Shown: positions 10,985 to 22,258, counted from the first letter of the stretch. The stretch is DNA of 64,000 nucleotides from Aradus depressus (GCA_963662175.1 OY759214.1:8370001-8434000), one strand, 5' to 3'. Notes: generated by a model not told the origin, from the letters alone. Program-made: numbers and translations.

Positions 10985-11515
10985 ACTTCCCCAACTAAAC
11001 AAAGTATAGGGGAAGTTATGTAATCGACCAAAAATTCGATCTTGACTTTTAAATGGAATTTCATGTTTTCCGACCTCCAGATTCCAAATATACGAGTATA
11101 AAACAAAACCTTTGATAACTCCCGATATAATCAACAAATGAATCATAACAAAATTGTATCTATGTGTGAATCCAAGACGCTTTAACGACAACACCTATTT
11201 CAGCCTAATTGATTTTCAGCCAAATCGACCAAAGGGAAATTAGGGGGGAGGCTTAACTCAAAAATCCTAATAACTGCCGTTGTATGTCGAATGTATCGAC
11301 ACGAAATTTCATATGTGTATCCGAAACCCCAAGGATCCCGATAGAATAAATGTAGATACAAATAGATGTAAAATCTATACACCCATCGACACACCCACAC
11401 AGACAGACATAATTTGTTTTTAGCATATTTGGAATCTGAGATCGGTAAACATAAAATTCCGTTGAAAACTCCACATGAATTTTCGACCGATTACGTCGAC
11501 CGAGTTTCGATTAGC
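10985..11515 (-). repeat. dispersed repeat family A, rearranged
   Basis: Begins with CCAACTAAACAAAGTATAGGGGAAG in the reverse orientation and contains two sub-units. From about 11400 the distal AAACATAAAATTCCGTTGAAAAC block appears in the opposite direction, so two copies or an internal inversion are joined here. Confidence 0.7.
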
Positions 11516-11524
11516 TGGTGAAGT

Positions 11525-11720
11525 AAAACGTCGTCGTGAATCTGCGGCAATGTATTTCCCCAGTAAAAATAAATAAATTAAGTTGTCGCTCTTCCTCCAA
11601 AAGACATACCTGAATCCTCATATTAAATTTTGTGTCTATACATTCATCTGCAGTTGTTAGGGTTTTGAGTCAAGCCCCCCCCCCCCCCCCCCCCCCCCTC
11701 CTTTATGCCAATTTCGTGGA
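11525..11720 (+). repeat. dispersed repeat family A, start region
   Basis: Starts near TCTGCGGCAATGTATTTCCCCAG and ends in one sub-unit whose usual GAGCCCC motif has become a poly(C) run (11676-11698). Confidence 0.75.
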
Positions 11721-12179
11721 ACATTAATAGATGCTGTCTTTATGGGGTTGTCAATTTTGTAGAATTTGGCGCCAAAGTGTCTGAGATGAATGGGCGGTAG
11801 CGCGAGGGAAGGAAGCAGACATGGTAAAGAGAAGTACAACCCAAGTCGCCAATGATAATTATAAAGATAAACAAAGGTTGTCTTATCATCGACACTTCCT
11901 TGTCGACGACAACCTTGACTTTACCACTTGAGCTCATGCTAACAACCTGTTCTGTTTTGTAGAAGCTGCATACTGTTAAATGCGCCAACATTAGCATTAT
12001 GCAATGTTCCAGTGGTCGTGCATCACTAACCCGTATTGTAGAACTGCTAAGGAATCAGTCATTCTTACCAGGAGTTATATACATATATATTTAATATATG
12101 TATGTATATAATATATATATACTTTTTACTTTCGTATACCTTTAGTATTAAGAAAGTAATGTATTCATTGCGAAAATAG
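11721..12179. other. unclassified sequence with AT microsatellite
   Basis: An (AT)-rich microsatellite lies at 12076-12122. A minus-strand frame (11740-11997) includes a plausible ATG at 11936 but no known domain, so I make no gene call. Confidence 0.35.
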
Positions 12180-12400
12180 TATCCCCAGCACGATTCAATC
12201 AATTAAATTCCGTCTAAAAATCAACAACATTCATTACATGGGCAGTTATGAAGGTTTTTGTGTTCAGCCGCCCTCCTCTGATCCGCCCCTTCCCTTCAAA
12301 CGATAGATCTCATCCTTATTGGAGTTTGAAATGTAAACATAAAATTTCACGTCGATTCCTTCATTATATCGACAGTTATTGATAGTTTTTGAGGTTAAAA
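12180..12400 (+). repeat. dispersed repeat family A, partial
   Basis: The CCCCAGCACGATTCAATCAATTAAATTCCGTC start is followed by two short sub-units. Confidence 0.7.
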
Positions 12401-13086
12401 TATCGTTACCTTAATACTACAACTAGACATCTCAAAATTATTAGTTTTGAGAAAAACTCAATTTTTTTTTTTTTTTTCAATCAGCCGCTGTAGAATGACA
12501 CAAATTGAACTACTGACATTTTTACATAAGTTCTTAATATACTTTCTTAGAGTTGTCTACTTCTAGCACATTAAAGATACCTGCAAAATACAACTAATGG
12601 TACAATTATCCCGTACATGCCGATTTTCGAGTTATCTAGTTGTAGTATTAAGGTGACGATATGAAGTTCCAGTGAACCCGAACTTCATTTTTCTGACTGG
12701 TTACATAACTTCCCCTATGCTTCTTATAGCTGGGGATGTAACAAAGAACTTGTATAACATTCATGTTGTCTAATTTCACAAAACACAAATACAACGTTGA
12801 ACTTTGTGCTGACCATGGCGAAAGCCGAAACCGGTACCACTTTATGTATATATTTTTATGGGAAGAGACAATATAAATGTTAAACAATTCCTTTTTTTCT
12901 TTATGTGTTGTTATTAACAAGAGATCTACATTCCATTGGCCTTTTGTGAATGGCAAGATGACAGGTAAAGATAACATTCCGTTGTGACTTTCACTTGGGA
13001 GGCAGAAGGCAGGAGCGGCCAGGCATAGAGATCAGGGTTGAAACAGGAGAGGCGATGGTGGGAGATCAGAAGTCAGCATCGCTAGC
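12401..13086. other. gene-free stretch, family A terminal fragment
   Basis: Bases 12680-12735 carry only the GGTTACATAACTTCCCCTATG end of family A. The rest is unclassified. Confidence 0.5.
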
Positions 13087-13400
13087 TCTTTCAGCTTGAC
13101 CAAAATTTGAAATTTGGATCAGTTTGTACAAAAACCGAGATAAGTCGACTTGTTTTGGGTCGTCTCCAATGAAACATTCTATTCTCTTAGACGACGTGTG
13201 GGCCGCATTATAAATAGGAGTGGAGACGGTGTGAGATCAGAAAAAAGCCTCGGTCGCTCGTTCGACTTGAGAAATTTGGATCAGTTTGTACAAAAACCGA
13301 GATAAGTCGACTTGTTTTGGGTCGTCTCCAATGAAACATTCTATTCTCTTAGATGACAGGTCGGCTTCCTTTTTTCCACGTGTGGGCCGCATTATAAATA
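13087..13400 (+). repeat. direct duplication, about 150 bp
   Basis: The segment with GGATCAGTTTGTACAAAAACCGAGATAAGTCGACTTG and the following CGTCTCCAATGAAACATTC occurs at 13114-13193 and again at 13268-13352. The copies are nearly identical and continue into GTGTGGGCCGCATTATAAATA, with a 24-bp insertion in the second copy. Confidence 0.9.
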
Positions 13401-13454
13401 AGGTTTCTTCTTCCTTTTTATCTTGTTCATGCAACAAAAATTAAGAATTATTTA

Positions 13455-13610
13455 CTCTTTAGGTGTTCTCATATCTCTAGGAGTTTTTGAGTAACTTATC
13501 TCGTCATAAGACAACTTAACTTGATTTGCTCTTTAGGTTTCCTTATATCTCCTGAAGGTTTTTGAGTATCTCGTCCCGTCTTACGACAATATGACTTCGA
13601 TAGACTAACG
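13455..13610 (+). repeat. short tandem duplication, diverged
   Basis: A unit of about 76 bp containing CTCTTTAGGT, TATATCTC and GTTTTTGAGTA occurs twice with about 80 percent similarity by eye. Confidence 0.65.
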
Positions 13611-14199
13611 TTTTTGTAAAGTATCATTTCGCATTTTAAAAAAATCCCCAGAGGACCAGAGATATGCATAAGGGTAGCAGCAGACCTCTAGAAGGATGAC
13701 TTGCTCCACAGACAGACACACCTCTAAATTGTTTTAGAAATTGTCTAATAGAAAGGTGAGAAGAAAGAGAATTCCTTTCCAATAGCCCAAGCCTATTACA
13801 CAGGTTAATCTTTTGGTTCCAAAACATTTTTCTAGGGAAAGTTAATACAATAGTATAAAGAATTGAAAGTAAAGAAAGAAAATTAATGGAAAGTGAAGTT
13901 CAAATTATTGTTGTAAAAAGTATAGATCCTTGGTTTTTTTTACGTTTTGGGTTCCCAAAGTAGTTGTTCATGTTGCTAGGATACGGTATTGTTGACATTT
14001 TACTCAATCTTTCCAGTCTCAAGTTTTTCGACGATAATATTTCGGCCAAACATGGATTTTTGGCCTGGACAACATGGAATCAATTATGAGCGTTACCCCA
14101 AAACTCTCCCCTGCTAATAAATATAGTTATCAGATAGATATACTGGGAGGGCTGGAGTGTACACCTACGGACCTAAGTACCTAATACTCTTATCCCTTC
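13611..14199. other. gene-free stretch
   Basis: No repeat family, RNA gene or convincing coding exon is visible. Confidence 0.4.
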
Positions 14200-14400
14200 C
14201 CAGTTAGCTCTACTGTGGTTGTCCTCAATTTTGCCTATTTAGGTTCTGTTACCCAAGGTAAGGCTAAGGGTCCTTAACAACTACCTGACATCACACAGGC
14301 TCGGGACCATTAGCTTAACGACCCATCCGAAGGAAGCATGCTCAAGGATTTTACCTCCCAGATAAAAAACCTGAGGGTCTCCGCCGGATTTCGACGGGAA
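14200..14400 (-). mobile_element. tRNA-derived SINE, reverse copy, diverged
   Basis: Read on the minus strand it passes from ATAAAATCC-type body sequence through TTAAGCTAATGGTCCCGAGCC to the TTGCCTATTTAGG region. It is head-to-head with the next copy. Confidence 0.75.
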
Positions 14401-14424
14401 AGCCGGGTTTATAACTTACACAGA

Positions 14425-14695
14425 TCAGTGTCCATGAGCGAGCTCAAGATCGCGAGTTCGAAACACTTTCAATTGGGAGGTGTTTTTCAGTCCTTCGGAT
14501 GGGACGTTAAGCGATGGTCCCGAGCCTGTATAATGTCAGCTACTCGTTGACCCTCTAACCTAGGTAACTAAACCTGGGTAGGCCAAATTTATGACACCAC
14601 TGTAGAGTCGGGCTCATGTCCACCAGAGCGACGAAAGAGCGATATGACCTCGTAGTTAAAGCCCGGGCGTGACACAATAACCAACCTAACATAAT
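14425..14695 (+). mobile_element. tRNA-derived SINE, partial head plus body
   Basis: Contains the B-box GCGAGTTCGAAACAC region and the body from CCTTCGGATGGGACGTTAAGC to GCCCGGGCGTGAC, ending CCAACCTAAC. With 14200-14400 it forms an inverted SINE pair. Confidence 0.85.
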
Positions 14696-15150
14696 CGCAA
14701 TCCTACAAATATGGATTATATAATTGATTTAGCAATTATTACTTTTAGTAAAAAAGTAAGTTAATCTGCAACGCATTCTGATGAGTTCGATTTGTAATGA
14801 CAACAAATTTTCAGCTCAACAAAATACAAAAAATGGTAACAATCAACTCAACAATAATTACAGGTAGGTTTCTATGACCTGTATGTTTCTACTTTCTATC
14901 TGGCAGAAGTTTGCTCAACAATAGCTTCTAAATTCATTGTGGCTCCCCCTGCCACACTCAGACTTCGTCTTCTGGGAGGAGGTAGCCTATTTATCATTTG
15001 TCTATAAATAAATAAAAAGTACCTTTGTGCATTAAAAAAAATATATATATATATATATTTGCAGAGTAACTGATTAACTACCCTTAATTACAGATTTCTT
15101 GATAGAATATTCATTTTTGGCAAAAGAAATTAGTTTATCGAAAATCGGTA
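14696..15150. other. gene-free stretch
   Basis: AT-rich with a (TA)n run at 15042-15058. Nothing coding is seen. Confidence 0.4.
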
Positions 15151-15468
15151 CAGGTTAACTACCCTTAATCATTACCCGATTTTGCAAACTTTTAACTGAA
15201 CTTATACGCAGAGTTTCATAACAATCCTTTCAGTGGTTCTTGAGTTAGGCGTGTGAGAAGTTCTGATCTGTGACAAGGAAATAGTAAAATCGAAAAATAC
15301 CAAAAAATATGTCCGAAGGACAGAGGAAGCTAATGATTGATCATCAATACCAACAGGATGGACGGATTTTTATGAAACTTGATATAAAAATATAAGTTCG
15401 GTTTGAAATGTAGATGGTACATTTTAAAACTTTCCAAAATCGGGTAATAATTAAAGGTAGTTAACCTG
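15151..15468. mobile_element. MITE with CAGGTTAACTACC termini
   Basis: The left end CAGGTTAACTACCCTTAAT with ACCCGATTTTG matches the right end in reverse complement (15425-15468) with a few changes. The 318-bp interior has no open frame of note. Confidence 0.8.
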
Positions 15469-15474
15469 CAACAA

Positions 15475-15560
15475 CCATGCCGTGCAGGCTAGAGCGTGGG
15501 GCTTTGGTCACATGGTCTCACCATGGTTGCGGGTTCGTATCCCGTCCGGGAGAGTTTTAT
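15475..15560 (+). repeat. second type of tRNA-derived sequence
   Basis: A B-box GCGGGTTCGTATCCCGTCC is preceded at tRNA-like distance by GGCTAGAGCGTGG. The 5' half does not fold into a convincing acceptor stem, so a SINE head or tRNA pseudogene is more likely than a gene. Confidence 0.5.
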
Positions 15561-15734
15561 TTAGTAGATAGAACTCCCTCTCAAATAACTGAAAAATCCT
15601 TTTTTTTTTTTCTTTTAGAAAATGTACATTTTATCCCAAAAATCACGAAATACAAATAATTGTATAATAATCAATGGTAGGTTTAGATGCGCCGGTGCTT
15701 CTTACTCGGATCAAAATTGCAAATTACAGTTTTT

Positions 15735-15955
15735 TTATCAGGCAGGTGAAAAAATCTTGAGCACGCCATCCTTCGGATGAAACGTTAAGTAATGGTCCCG
15801 AGCCTATTCCATGTTAGGTTCACATTAAAATAGGTAACATTTAGGACTACCACAGTAGTCGGGCTCATGTCCACCAGAGTGACAAAAGAGCGCTCTGTTA
15901 GTAGACGATATGACTCCGAAATTAAAGCCCGGGCTTGAGTGACTTCGACTAACTA
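15735..15955 (+). mobile_element. tRNA-derived SINE, body only
   Basis: From TTTTATCAGGCAGGTGAAAA to GCCCGGGCTTGAGTGAC. The head is absent and the central part is shortened. Confidence 0.85.
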
Positions 15956-16257
15956 ACTAGGTTTAGATGCGAGGAAGCTTTGTTCAATTACTTGGCAGAT
16001 GTTTATTATATGTATTTAAAACAGCTGTTATATATTCACTACTCACTTGCGCAGACTGAGTGAAATAAATATATGCTAAACGTGTTAAATGTATTTATTA
16101 CTTAATTAATGTATGTTTTTTGACAATGCTAGTCAACAGGAGCCATGTTTGTATATCTGTTATCTGTTAATCCTTTCATTGAAATAATCCTCTCCAATTT
16201 GGCACCGTCTCAGCTAAAGCATTGTTATTTCACCTGGCCGAGGCCCTTACGTTATCG

Positions 16258-16470
16258 GAAGTGAAAAAATAACCTGAGGACGTCATCCTTCGAATGGGAC
16301 GTTAAGCGATAGTCCCGAGACTGTGCGATGTCAGGAATTCTTTAAAGACTTACCCCAGGTTAATTTAGGACTCTCATAGTAGAATCGGGCTCATGTCCAA
16401 CCGAGCGAGAAAAGGAAGCTTTGGTAGTAGGCGATATGACCTTGTATTTACCTGCCCAGGCATGACTTTA
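16258..16470 (+). mobile_element. tRNA-derived SINE, body only
   Basis: Runs from GGAAGTGAAAAAATAACC through GACGTTAAGCGATAGTCCCGAG to CCCAGGCATGAC; no tRNA head. Confidence 0.8.
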
Positions 16471-16479
16471 ATAATAGGC

Positions 16480-17060
16480 TAAGGGGAGGGAGCTCAATTC
16501 AAAACCCTAATAACTGCCGATATAATTGATATATATGGAGGGCGCCGGTAGCTCAGTGGTATGCGTGCTTGCCTTCTGAGATCAAGATCGTGGGTTCGAA
16601 ACCCGGCTGAGGCCTTAGTTTATTTTATCTGGTAGGTAAATAAACTTAAGCACACCGTCCTTCGGATGTGACGTTAAGCGATGGTCCCAAGCCTGTACGA
16701 TGTCAGTTACTCGTTAAAGACCCCCCCTGTCCTAGGTGAATAACAATTCAGGGTAGGCAAAATTTAGGACTCCCACAGTTGAGTAGGGCTCACGTTCACC
16801 AGAGTGAGGAAAGAGCCCTCTGGTAGTGGGCGATATGACCTCGTAGTTAAAGCCCGGGCTTGAGTCAACTAACTAATGAATATATGGATACAAAATTGAG
16901 TACAAGGATTCAGAAGCCCCGATGTAATGTAAGTAAACTGTTTATGTATAGCCAGAACAGTGGACTGGTTTTGGAGAGGGAGCGAGAAGTTAATCGATTA
17001 ACTCGTTCTGGGGAAGTACATAGCCGGTGATTTACCAACTTTTGTTTTTTCATCCAAGGA
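16480..17060 (-). repeat. dispersed repeat family A split by a SINE
   Basis: The left part (16480-16540) ends in the ACTGCCGATATAATTGATATAT sub-unit. The right part (16871-17060) resumes with GGATACAAAATTGAGTAC and continues to the GGGGAAGTACATAGCCGGTGATTTACC end. The SINE between them landed inside one family A copy, so this family A copy is the older of the two. Confidence 0.8.
16541..16870 (+). mobile_element. full-length tRNA-derived SINE
   Basis: Head GGCGCCGGTAGCTCAGTGG with A box, B box GGTTCGAAACC at 16594-16604, and body to GCCCGGGCTTGAG. It is flanked by similar ATATATGGA sequences that may be diverged target duplications. Confidence 0.9.
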
Positions 17061-17115
17061 AATGAAAACTCAACATTTGTAACCGATTTACATTTCAAAT
17101 ATTATATACCTACTA

Positions 17116-17809
17116 CAGGGTGTCCTTTTTAGATGGCCCGGCTGAATTTCACGTTATAAAAAAAATAAAAAATACGTATTTAATATTTTTCAGTCTAGTT
17201 TAATATTTCGAGTTGTTTTTGAAAAAAAAAATTGTACGGGGTGCCCCAGGACCAATACAACTTTAAAATTGGTCAAAAAATAATAAAGTTATGGTTCAAA
17301 CAAAACAAAAAAAAAAAAAACATTTATTTTGTTTCGGTATTAATTCCAATAAACCGAATTTGCTTGCTAATTTTAGTAAAAACGTTAAATTGCTTTTATT
17401 GTTTACATTCACTGTCATTGTTTACCCAAATGGTCTTATGATAGGGCAGTCAGTTTGAACATGAAATGTAGGTTCACCAACCTCTAGGGGTATGGGATTT
17501 TTTTATTATTAAAAATAGCTAACAAAATGTATTGTTTTTTTTTTCTTTTAATTTTGAACCATAAATTTATAATTTTTTGACCAATTTAAAATCGGGTTGC
17601 ACCATTGATTTCAGCGTAAAAAATCCTTTAAAATGATGTATCGGAAGGTATAGGGTCCTATTTGAAATTTTAAAGTTGTATTGGTCCTGTGTTTTCAAAA
17701 ACATCTCGAAATATTAAACAAGGCTGAAAAATATTAAATACTTTTTTTTTTTATATAAAGTTATCCGTTCAAGAGAAATTCAGCCGGGCCATCTAAAAAG
17801 GACACCAAG
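17116..17809. mobile_element. foldback element with TA flanks, 694 bp
   Basis: The outer ends CAGGGTGTCCTTTTTAGATG and its reverse complement sit between TA dinucleotides. Imperfect inverted arms extend about 180 bp (left) and 250 bp (right), including GGCCCGGCTGAATTTC and GGTCAAAAAATAA blocks. TA flanks and CAGG termini fit a non-autonomous Tc1/mariner-type element. The internal frames are short and unrecognised. Confidence 0.85.
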
Positions 17810-18587
17810 TATATCTGTGCAGGCTAGGTCTGCTGTGCAGGCAAGGTCTGCTCAGACTAACCTGTCCTATTGACAAATATTGACTGAGGGTCTATGACGG
17901 TATTTTAAAGTTGTAACCGATGATTTTCAAATTGGGAAAGTACAATTGACTGAGAAGCATAACGAATTGATGTAAACTTCCAGTAAGGTTGATCATATTG
18001 AGTGAAGATCCTTGCCGGAGGAGGTTGACAAAAGAGGGGTTGGGTTGAAAGGGGTCAACCGAGGAGGTTGCAAGGAAAACCAGGCCAAGGTCGGAGCGAA
18101 CCTAGGGAAACTAGTAGATCACACATTGAAGGGGTCCGCACTCGACAGGGACATGCATTCAAGGTTCATGTTCTACATCATCGGAAGTCCGATCTTTTCA
18201 CAAAAGACGATCTTCCACTGTGTTACATACGATGTTTATTGTTCTTCTCATTGTTCAAAAATAATAAAATAACCATAAAAAAATCGTGTTTCGTATCCAA
18301 ACACATTTTTTGTTACATAGCCTTTTTATTTTTATGTGTTAGGCTGAGTTTCTCCATAGATATCCTCTTCAAGGCTTGTCGATCTACGTTTTCATTATTT
18401 ATATACTAATTTATTTATTTTGATTTTTTCTTTAATGTATTTTATATTTTTTTAAATAATGGTTATTGTTATTTTGTGTTTGGAACGGACGAAAATCGTC
18501 GTGAAAAAGACAATTATTATTTTATTTTTAATTTAATTAAAAAAATGTATCTACTATATTTGTTATATAATTTATCTACTTACTGTA
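17810..18587. other. unclassified; 18270-18587 is the left half of an interrupted repeat
   Basis: Bases 18270-18587 resemble 57040-57237 and 58745-58900 (shared GTCGTGAAAAAGACA and neighbouring AT-rich text) and continue after the nested insertions at 19602-19810. Bases 18010-18260 contain a moderately GC-rich open frame with no recognised family. Confidence 0.45.
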
Positions 18588-19228
18588 CAGGGTGGCTCAG
18601 ATAAGCGGGCCCCAAGTGAAATAACTGGTAAACGAGAGATATCAAAATTGTGCATAGGACTAAAGTTGTAGCACTCGCCGAGAGCTATAGTATGGCGTCC
18701 TCGAAAAGACAAAAATGATCCTTTTAATGGCTCAAACAGCCCTTCGAAGGGCGGGGTTCCCTTTTGATCCTTAAGTTTCATTACATTTTATTAAAGTACT
18801 AAAGAAACAAGGAAGAACTGTGCAAACAGATTTTTGATACGTCAAGTAGTTCTCGAATAAAAAACGTTTAAAGTTGCACGTTTTTCTTATTCTGAAGTTA
18901 GTTGGAATTTAATAACTTCAGAATAAGAAAACCGTGCAACTTTAAACGTTTTTTATTCGAGAACTACTTGACGTATCAAAACTCTGTTTGCACAGTTCTT
19001 CCTTGTTTCTTTAGTACTTTAATAAAATGTAATGAAACTTAAGGATCAAAAGGGAACCCCGCCCTTCGAAGAGCTGTTTGAGCCATTAAAAGGGTAATTT
19101 TTGTCTTTTCGAGGACGCCATACTATAGCTCTCGGCGAGTGCTACAACTTTAGTCCAATACACAATTTTGATATCTCTAACAGTTTAGGAGTTATTTCAC
19201 TTGTGGCCCGCTCATCTGGGCCACCCTG
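18588..19228. mobile_element. near-perfect foldback element, TA flanks, 641 bp
   Basis: The termini CAGGGTGGCTCAGATAAGCG and CGCTCATCTGGGCCACCCTG sit between TA dinucleotides. The arms are about 310 bp each and very similar; only about 15-20 bp around 18898-18914 is unpaired. A single-stranded transcript or DNA would form one long hairpin. A solo left arm of the same family is at 54689-54946. Confidence 0.95.
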
Positions 19229-19240
19229 TATAATATTATT

Positions 19241-19587
19241 TGAGGGCGCCGGTAGCTCAGTGGTAAGCGTGCTTGACTTCTGAGCTCAAGGTCGTGGGTT
19301 CGAAACCAGACCGAGGCCCTTAGTTTATTTTATCTGGGAGGTAAAATAAACTTAAGCACGCCGTCCTTCGGATGGGACGTTAAGCGATGGTCCCGAGCCT
19401 GTACGATGTCAGGTACTCGTTAAAGACCCCTACCCTAGATGAATAAAAATTTAGGGTAGGCAAAATTTAGGACTCCCACAGTAGAGTCGGGCTCATGTCC
19501 ACCAGAGTGACGAAAGAGCGCTCTGGTAGTAGGCGATATGACCTCGTAGTTAAAGCCCGGGCATGAGTCATAAAACCTAACCTAACC
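19241..19587 (+). mobile_element. full-length tRNA-derived SINE with target site duplication
   Basis: This is the best copy for defining the family. A tRNA-like head (GAGGGCGCCGGTAGCTCAG, A box; GGTTCGAAACC, B box) is followed by an approximately 250-bp tRNA-unrelated body with CTTCGGATGGGACGTTAAGC and AGCCCGGGCATGAGTC blocks. The tail is AAACCTAACCTAACC. Direct repeats TGTATAATATTATT flank it at 19227-19240 and 19588-19601, proving LINE-type retrotransposition into the edge of the foldback element. RNA polymerase III would transcribe it from the internal A and B boxes. Confidence 0.95.
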
Positions 19588-19601
19588 TGTATAATATTAT
19601 T

Positions 19602-19927
19602 ATTTGTGTACTCATATTTTCAAGTATTCAATTATTTATTTAATTTTATTTTTTAGTAGTATTGTTAATGCTAATCCATCTGTGTCCGACTCTAAGAGTT
19701 GATATCTGTTTGTGTATCTAATTTATAAGCTATCTTAATGTATACAACCTTATGACGTATCCTATTACCATGTTACGGTGTAACAGATATAAATATTATT
19801 ATTGTTCTTTTTCATTAAACTGTTGAATTCTAACTACGTGGGCATACCAGCTCATCTGCTCATTTTAGATATCTATTTTGAAAGGCAATTATAAATAAAT
19901 AAATATTTTTTCGAAACAATAATTATA
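19602..19927 (+). repeat. right half of interrupted repeat shared with 58900-59135
   Basis: TTTAATTTTATTTTTTAG, AAGCTATCTTAATG, TATCCTATTACCATGTTA and ATAAATATTA blocks occur in the same order at 58980-59130. The end resembles a retroelement 3' terminus, but no coding part is seen. Confidence 0.6.
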
Positions 19928-20099
19928 TCTATATTAATAAAGCTGAAACGGGGTTTGTTTGTTTGTTTGTTTGTATGTATGTATGTATGTATGTATGTAT
20001 GTATGTATGTATGTTTGTTCCAGCATCACGCCCAAACCGCTGGACGGATTTTTATGAAACTGCCCATGTAGCATTCTTTTGAGCCCGATTGAATAATAG

Positions 20100-21060
20100 G
20101 CTATGTGGCGTCCCAAAGTTTTGATCGGGAGGGGGGGTTGTAAGGGGGGCCTAAGTATATAAATAGTGCTAACACATTAACTAATGGTCGAATTGTCATG
20201 AAATTTCACACGTAGTCTTCTTAAAAGCCAAACAAGAAAAAAAGGTGTGTGGCGTCCCAAAGTTTTGAACGGGAGGGGGGGTTGTGGGGGGGGGGGGAGG
20301 GGGGGGCCTAAGTATAAATATAGAGCTAACTCATTAACTAATGGGCGAATCGTCATGAAATTTCACATGTAGTATTTTTAAAAGCCAAATAGAAAAATAA
20401 GGTGTGTGGCGTCCCAAAGTTTTGAACGGGAGGGGGGGTTGTGAAGGGGCCTAAGTATAAATACAGAGCTAGCTCATTAACGGTTGGTCGAATTGTCACA
20501 AAGTTTCACATGTAGTATTCCTGAAGACCAAATAAAAAAAATAGGCGGTGTAACGGCTCAAAATTTTGTACGGGAGGGGGGGTAGTGGCGGGGGGGCCTA
20601 AGTATAAATATGGTGCTAGCTCAATAACGGTTGGTCGTATTGTCATGGAATTTCACATGTAGTATTCTTAAAAGCCAAATAGAAATATAGGGTGTATATG
20701 TCACAAAATTTTGAACGGGAGGGTGGGTTGATGGGGGCCTAAGTATAAGTATAGTGATGTCATTAACGGATGATCGGATTGTCACGAAATTTCACATGAA
20801 GTATTCATAAAGGCCAAATAGAAAAATAGGGTGTGTGACGTCAAAAAATTGTGAACGGGAGGGGGGTTATGGGGGTAGGCCTAAATTTGAAGATAGTGAT
20901 AGGTCATTAACGGATGATTGGATTGTCACGAAATTTCACATGTAGTATTCTTGATGGTCAAATAAAAAAATACACTATGTGACATTTTAAAAATTTGGGA
21001 GGGGGGGCTAAGCATAAAAATAATGCTGAATCATTGAAGGGTAATCGGATTGTCATGAAT
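20100..21060 (+). repeat. tandem array of about 140-150-bp units in Helitron
   Basis: About seven units, each with a GGCGTCCCAAAGTTTTGAACGGGAG-type segment, a G run, CCTAAGTATAAATA, ATTAACGG and a TCACATGTAGTATTC segment. Divergence increases to the right. Confidence 0.9.
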
Positions 21061-22258
21061 TTCACATGTAGTAGTAGTAACTATGTATTCGCTGTGGGGT
21101 TCACTGTTGCAAGACATTTACTAGCTGGGATGCCCAGCGTTCCTAATATCGTACTAGCTGTGGGGTCCGCTGTTGCAAGGCACTTACTAGCTGTAGTGCT
21201 CAGCCCCAGCGTTCCTAACTATGTACTGGCTGTGGGGTTCGCTGTTGCAAGGCACCTACAAGACATTTACTAGCTGTGATGCCCAGCGTTCCTAATTACG
21301 TACTAGCTGTGGGGTCTGCTGTTGCAAGGCGCTAGCAGTGCGGCCCAGCGTATTTAACTACGTAGGTACTAGCTGTGGGGTCCGCCGTTGCAAAACTCAT
21401 ACTAGCTATGATGCCCTGTGGTTCTAACTACATACTATCTGTGGGGTCCGCAGTTGCAAGGCACCTACTACCTGTAGGGCCCAGCGTTCCTAAAAACGTA
21501 CTAGCTGTGGGGTCCGTCGTTGCAAAAGCATACTAGCTGTGATGCTCAGCGTTTCTAACTACGTACTAGTTGTGGGGTCCGCTGTTGCAAGGCACTTACT
21601 AGCTGTGATGACCAGCGTTCCTAACTTCGTACTAGCTGTGGGGTCAGCTCTTGCGAGGCACATACTAGCTGCGGTGACCAGCGTTCTAACTACGAACTAG
21701 CTGTGGGATCCGCCGTTGCAAGGCATATACTACCTCTGGTGCCCAGCGTTCCTAACTACGTACTAGCTGTGGTGCCCAGCGTTGCAAGGCATATATTAGC
21801 TGTGGTCACAAACGTTCTTAAGTTCGCACTGGCTAGGACGTCCAGCGAAGCTAAGTATTCACTAGCTGTGGTTTCCGCCGTTGAAAGGCGCATACTAGCT
21901 GTGGTGCCCAGGGGTCCTAAAAACTTACTAGCGTTGCTATAGTTGAAGGACTATAAGCCTTATTCCGTATGAATAATTGAAAATTATAACATCATGAATG
22001 TACTGTTAAAGGGTAAGCGGATTGGCATGAATTTCACATGTAGTAGTAGTAACTATGTATTCGCTGTGGGGTCCGCTGTTGCAAGGCATTTACTAGCTGA
22101 GGTCAATAGCGTTCTTAAGTACGCACTGGCTAGGATGTCCAGCGATGCTAAGTATTCACTATCTGTGGTTTCCGCCGTTGAAAGACGCATACTAGCTGTG
22201 ATGCCCAGGGGTCCTAAAAACTTACTAGCTGGGGTGTTTGACGTTGAAGGACTATAAG
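21061..22258 (+). repeat. 33-bp minisatellite in Helitron
   Basis: About 33 units alternate between ACTAGCTGTGGGGTCCGC-TGTTGCAAGGC and ACTAGCTGTGATGCCCAGC-GTTCCTAACTACGT forms. The reverse complement of a unit ends in CAGCTAGT like a Helitron 3' terminus. The period is a multiple of three, so an 11-residue peptide repeat is open by chance. The block after 22011 repeats the start of the array together with its left flank. Confidence 0.9.

Noticed and set aside
11740..11997. Possible host exon on the minus strand with ATG near 11936
   Set aside because: Start region looks codon-like, but no donor or acceptor is clear and no domain is recognised.
19250..19320. Possible functional tRNA gene
   Set aside because: A and B boxes are good but the outer stem is imperfect, and the same head always precedes the SINE body.
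21703..22257. Open frames with an 11-residue repeated peptide
   Set aside because: The 33-bp minisatellite period is a multiple of three; there is no promoter, no consistent start and units diverge like non-coding DNA.
21061..22258. CRISPR-like regularly spaced repeats
   Set aside because: Units are contiguous and diverged without unique spacers, and the genome is eukaryotic.
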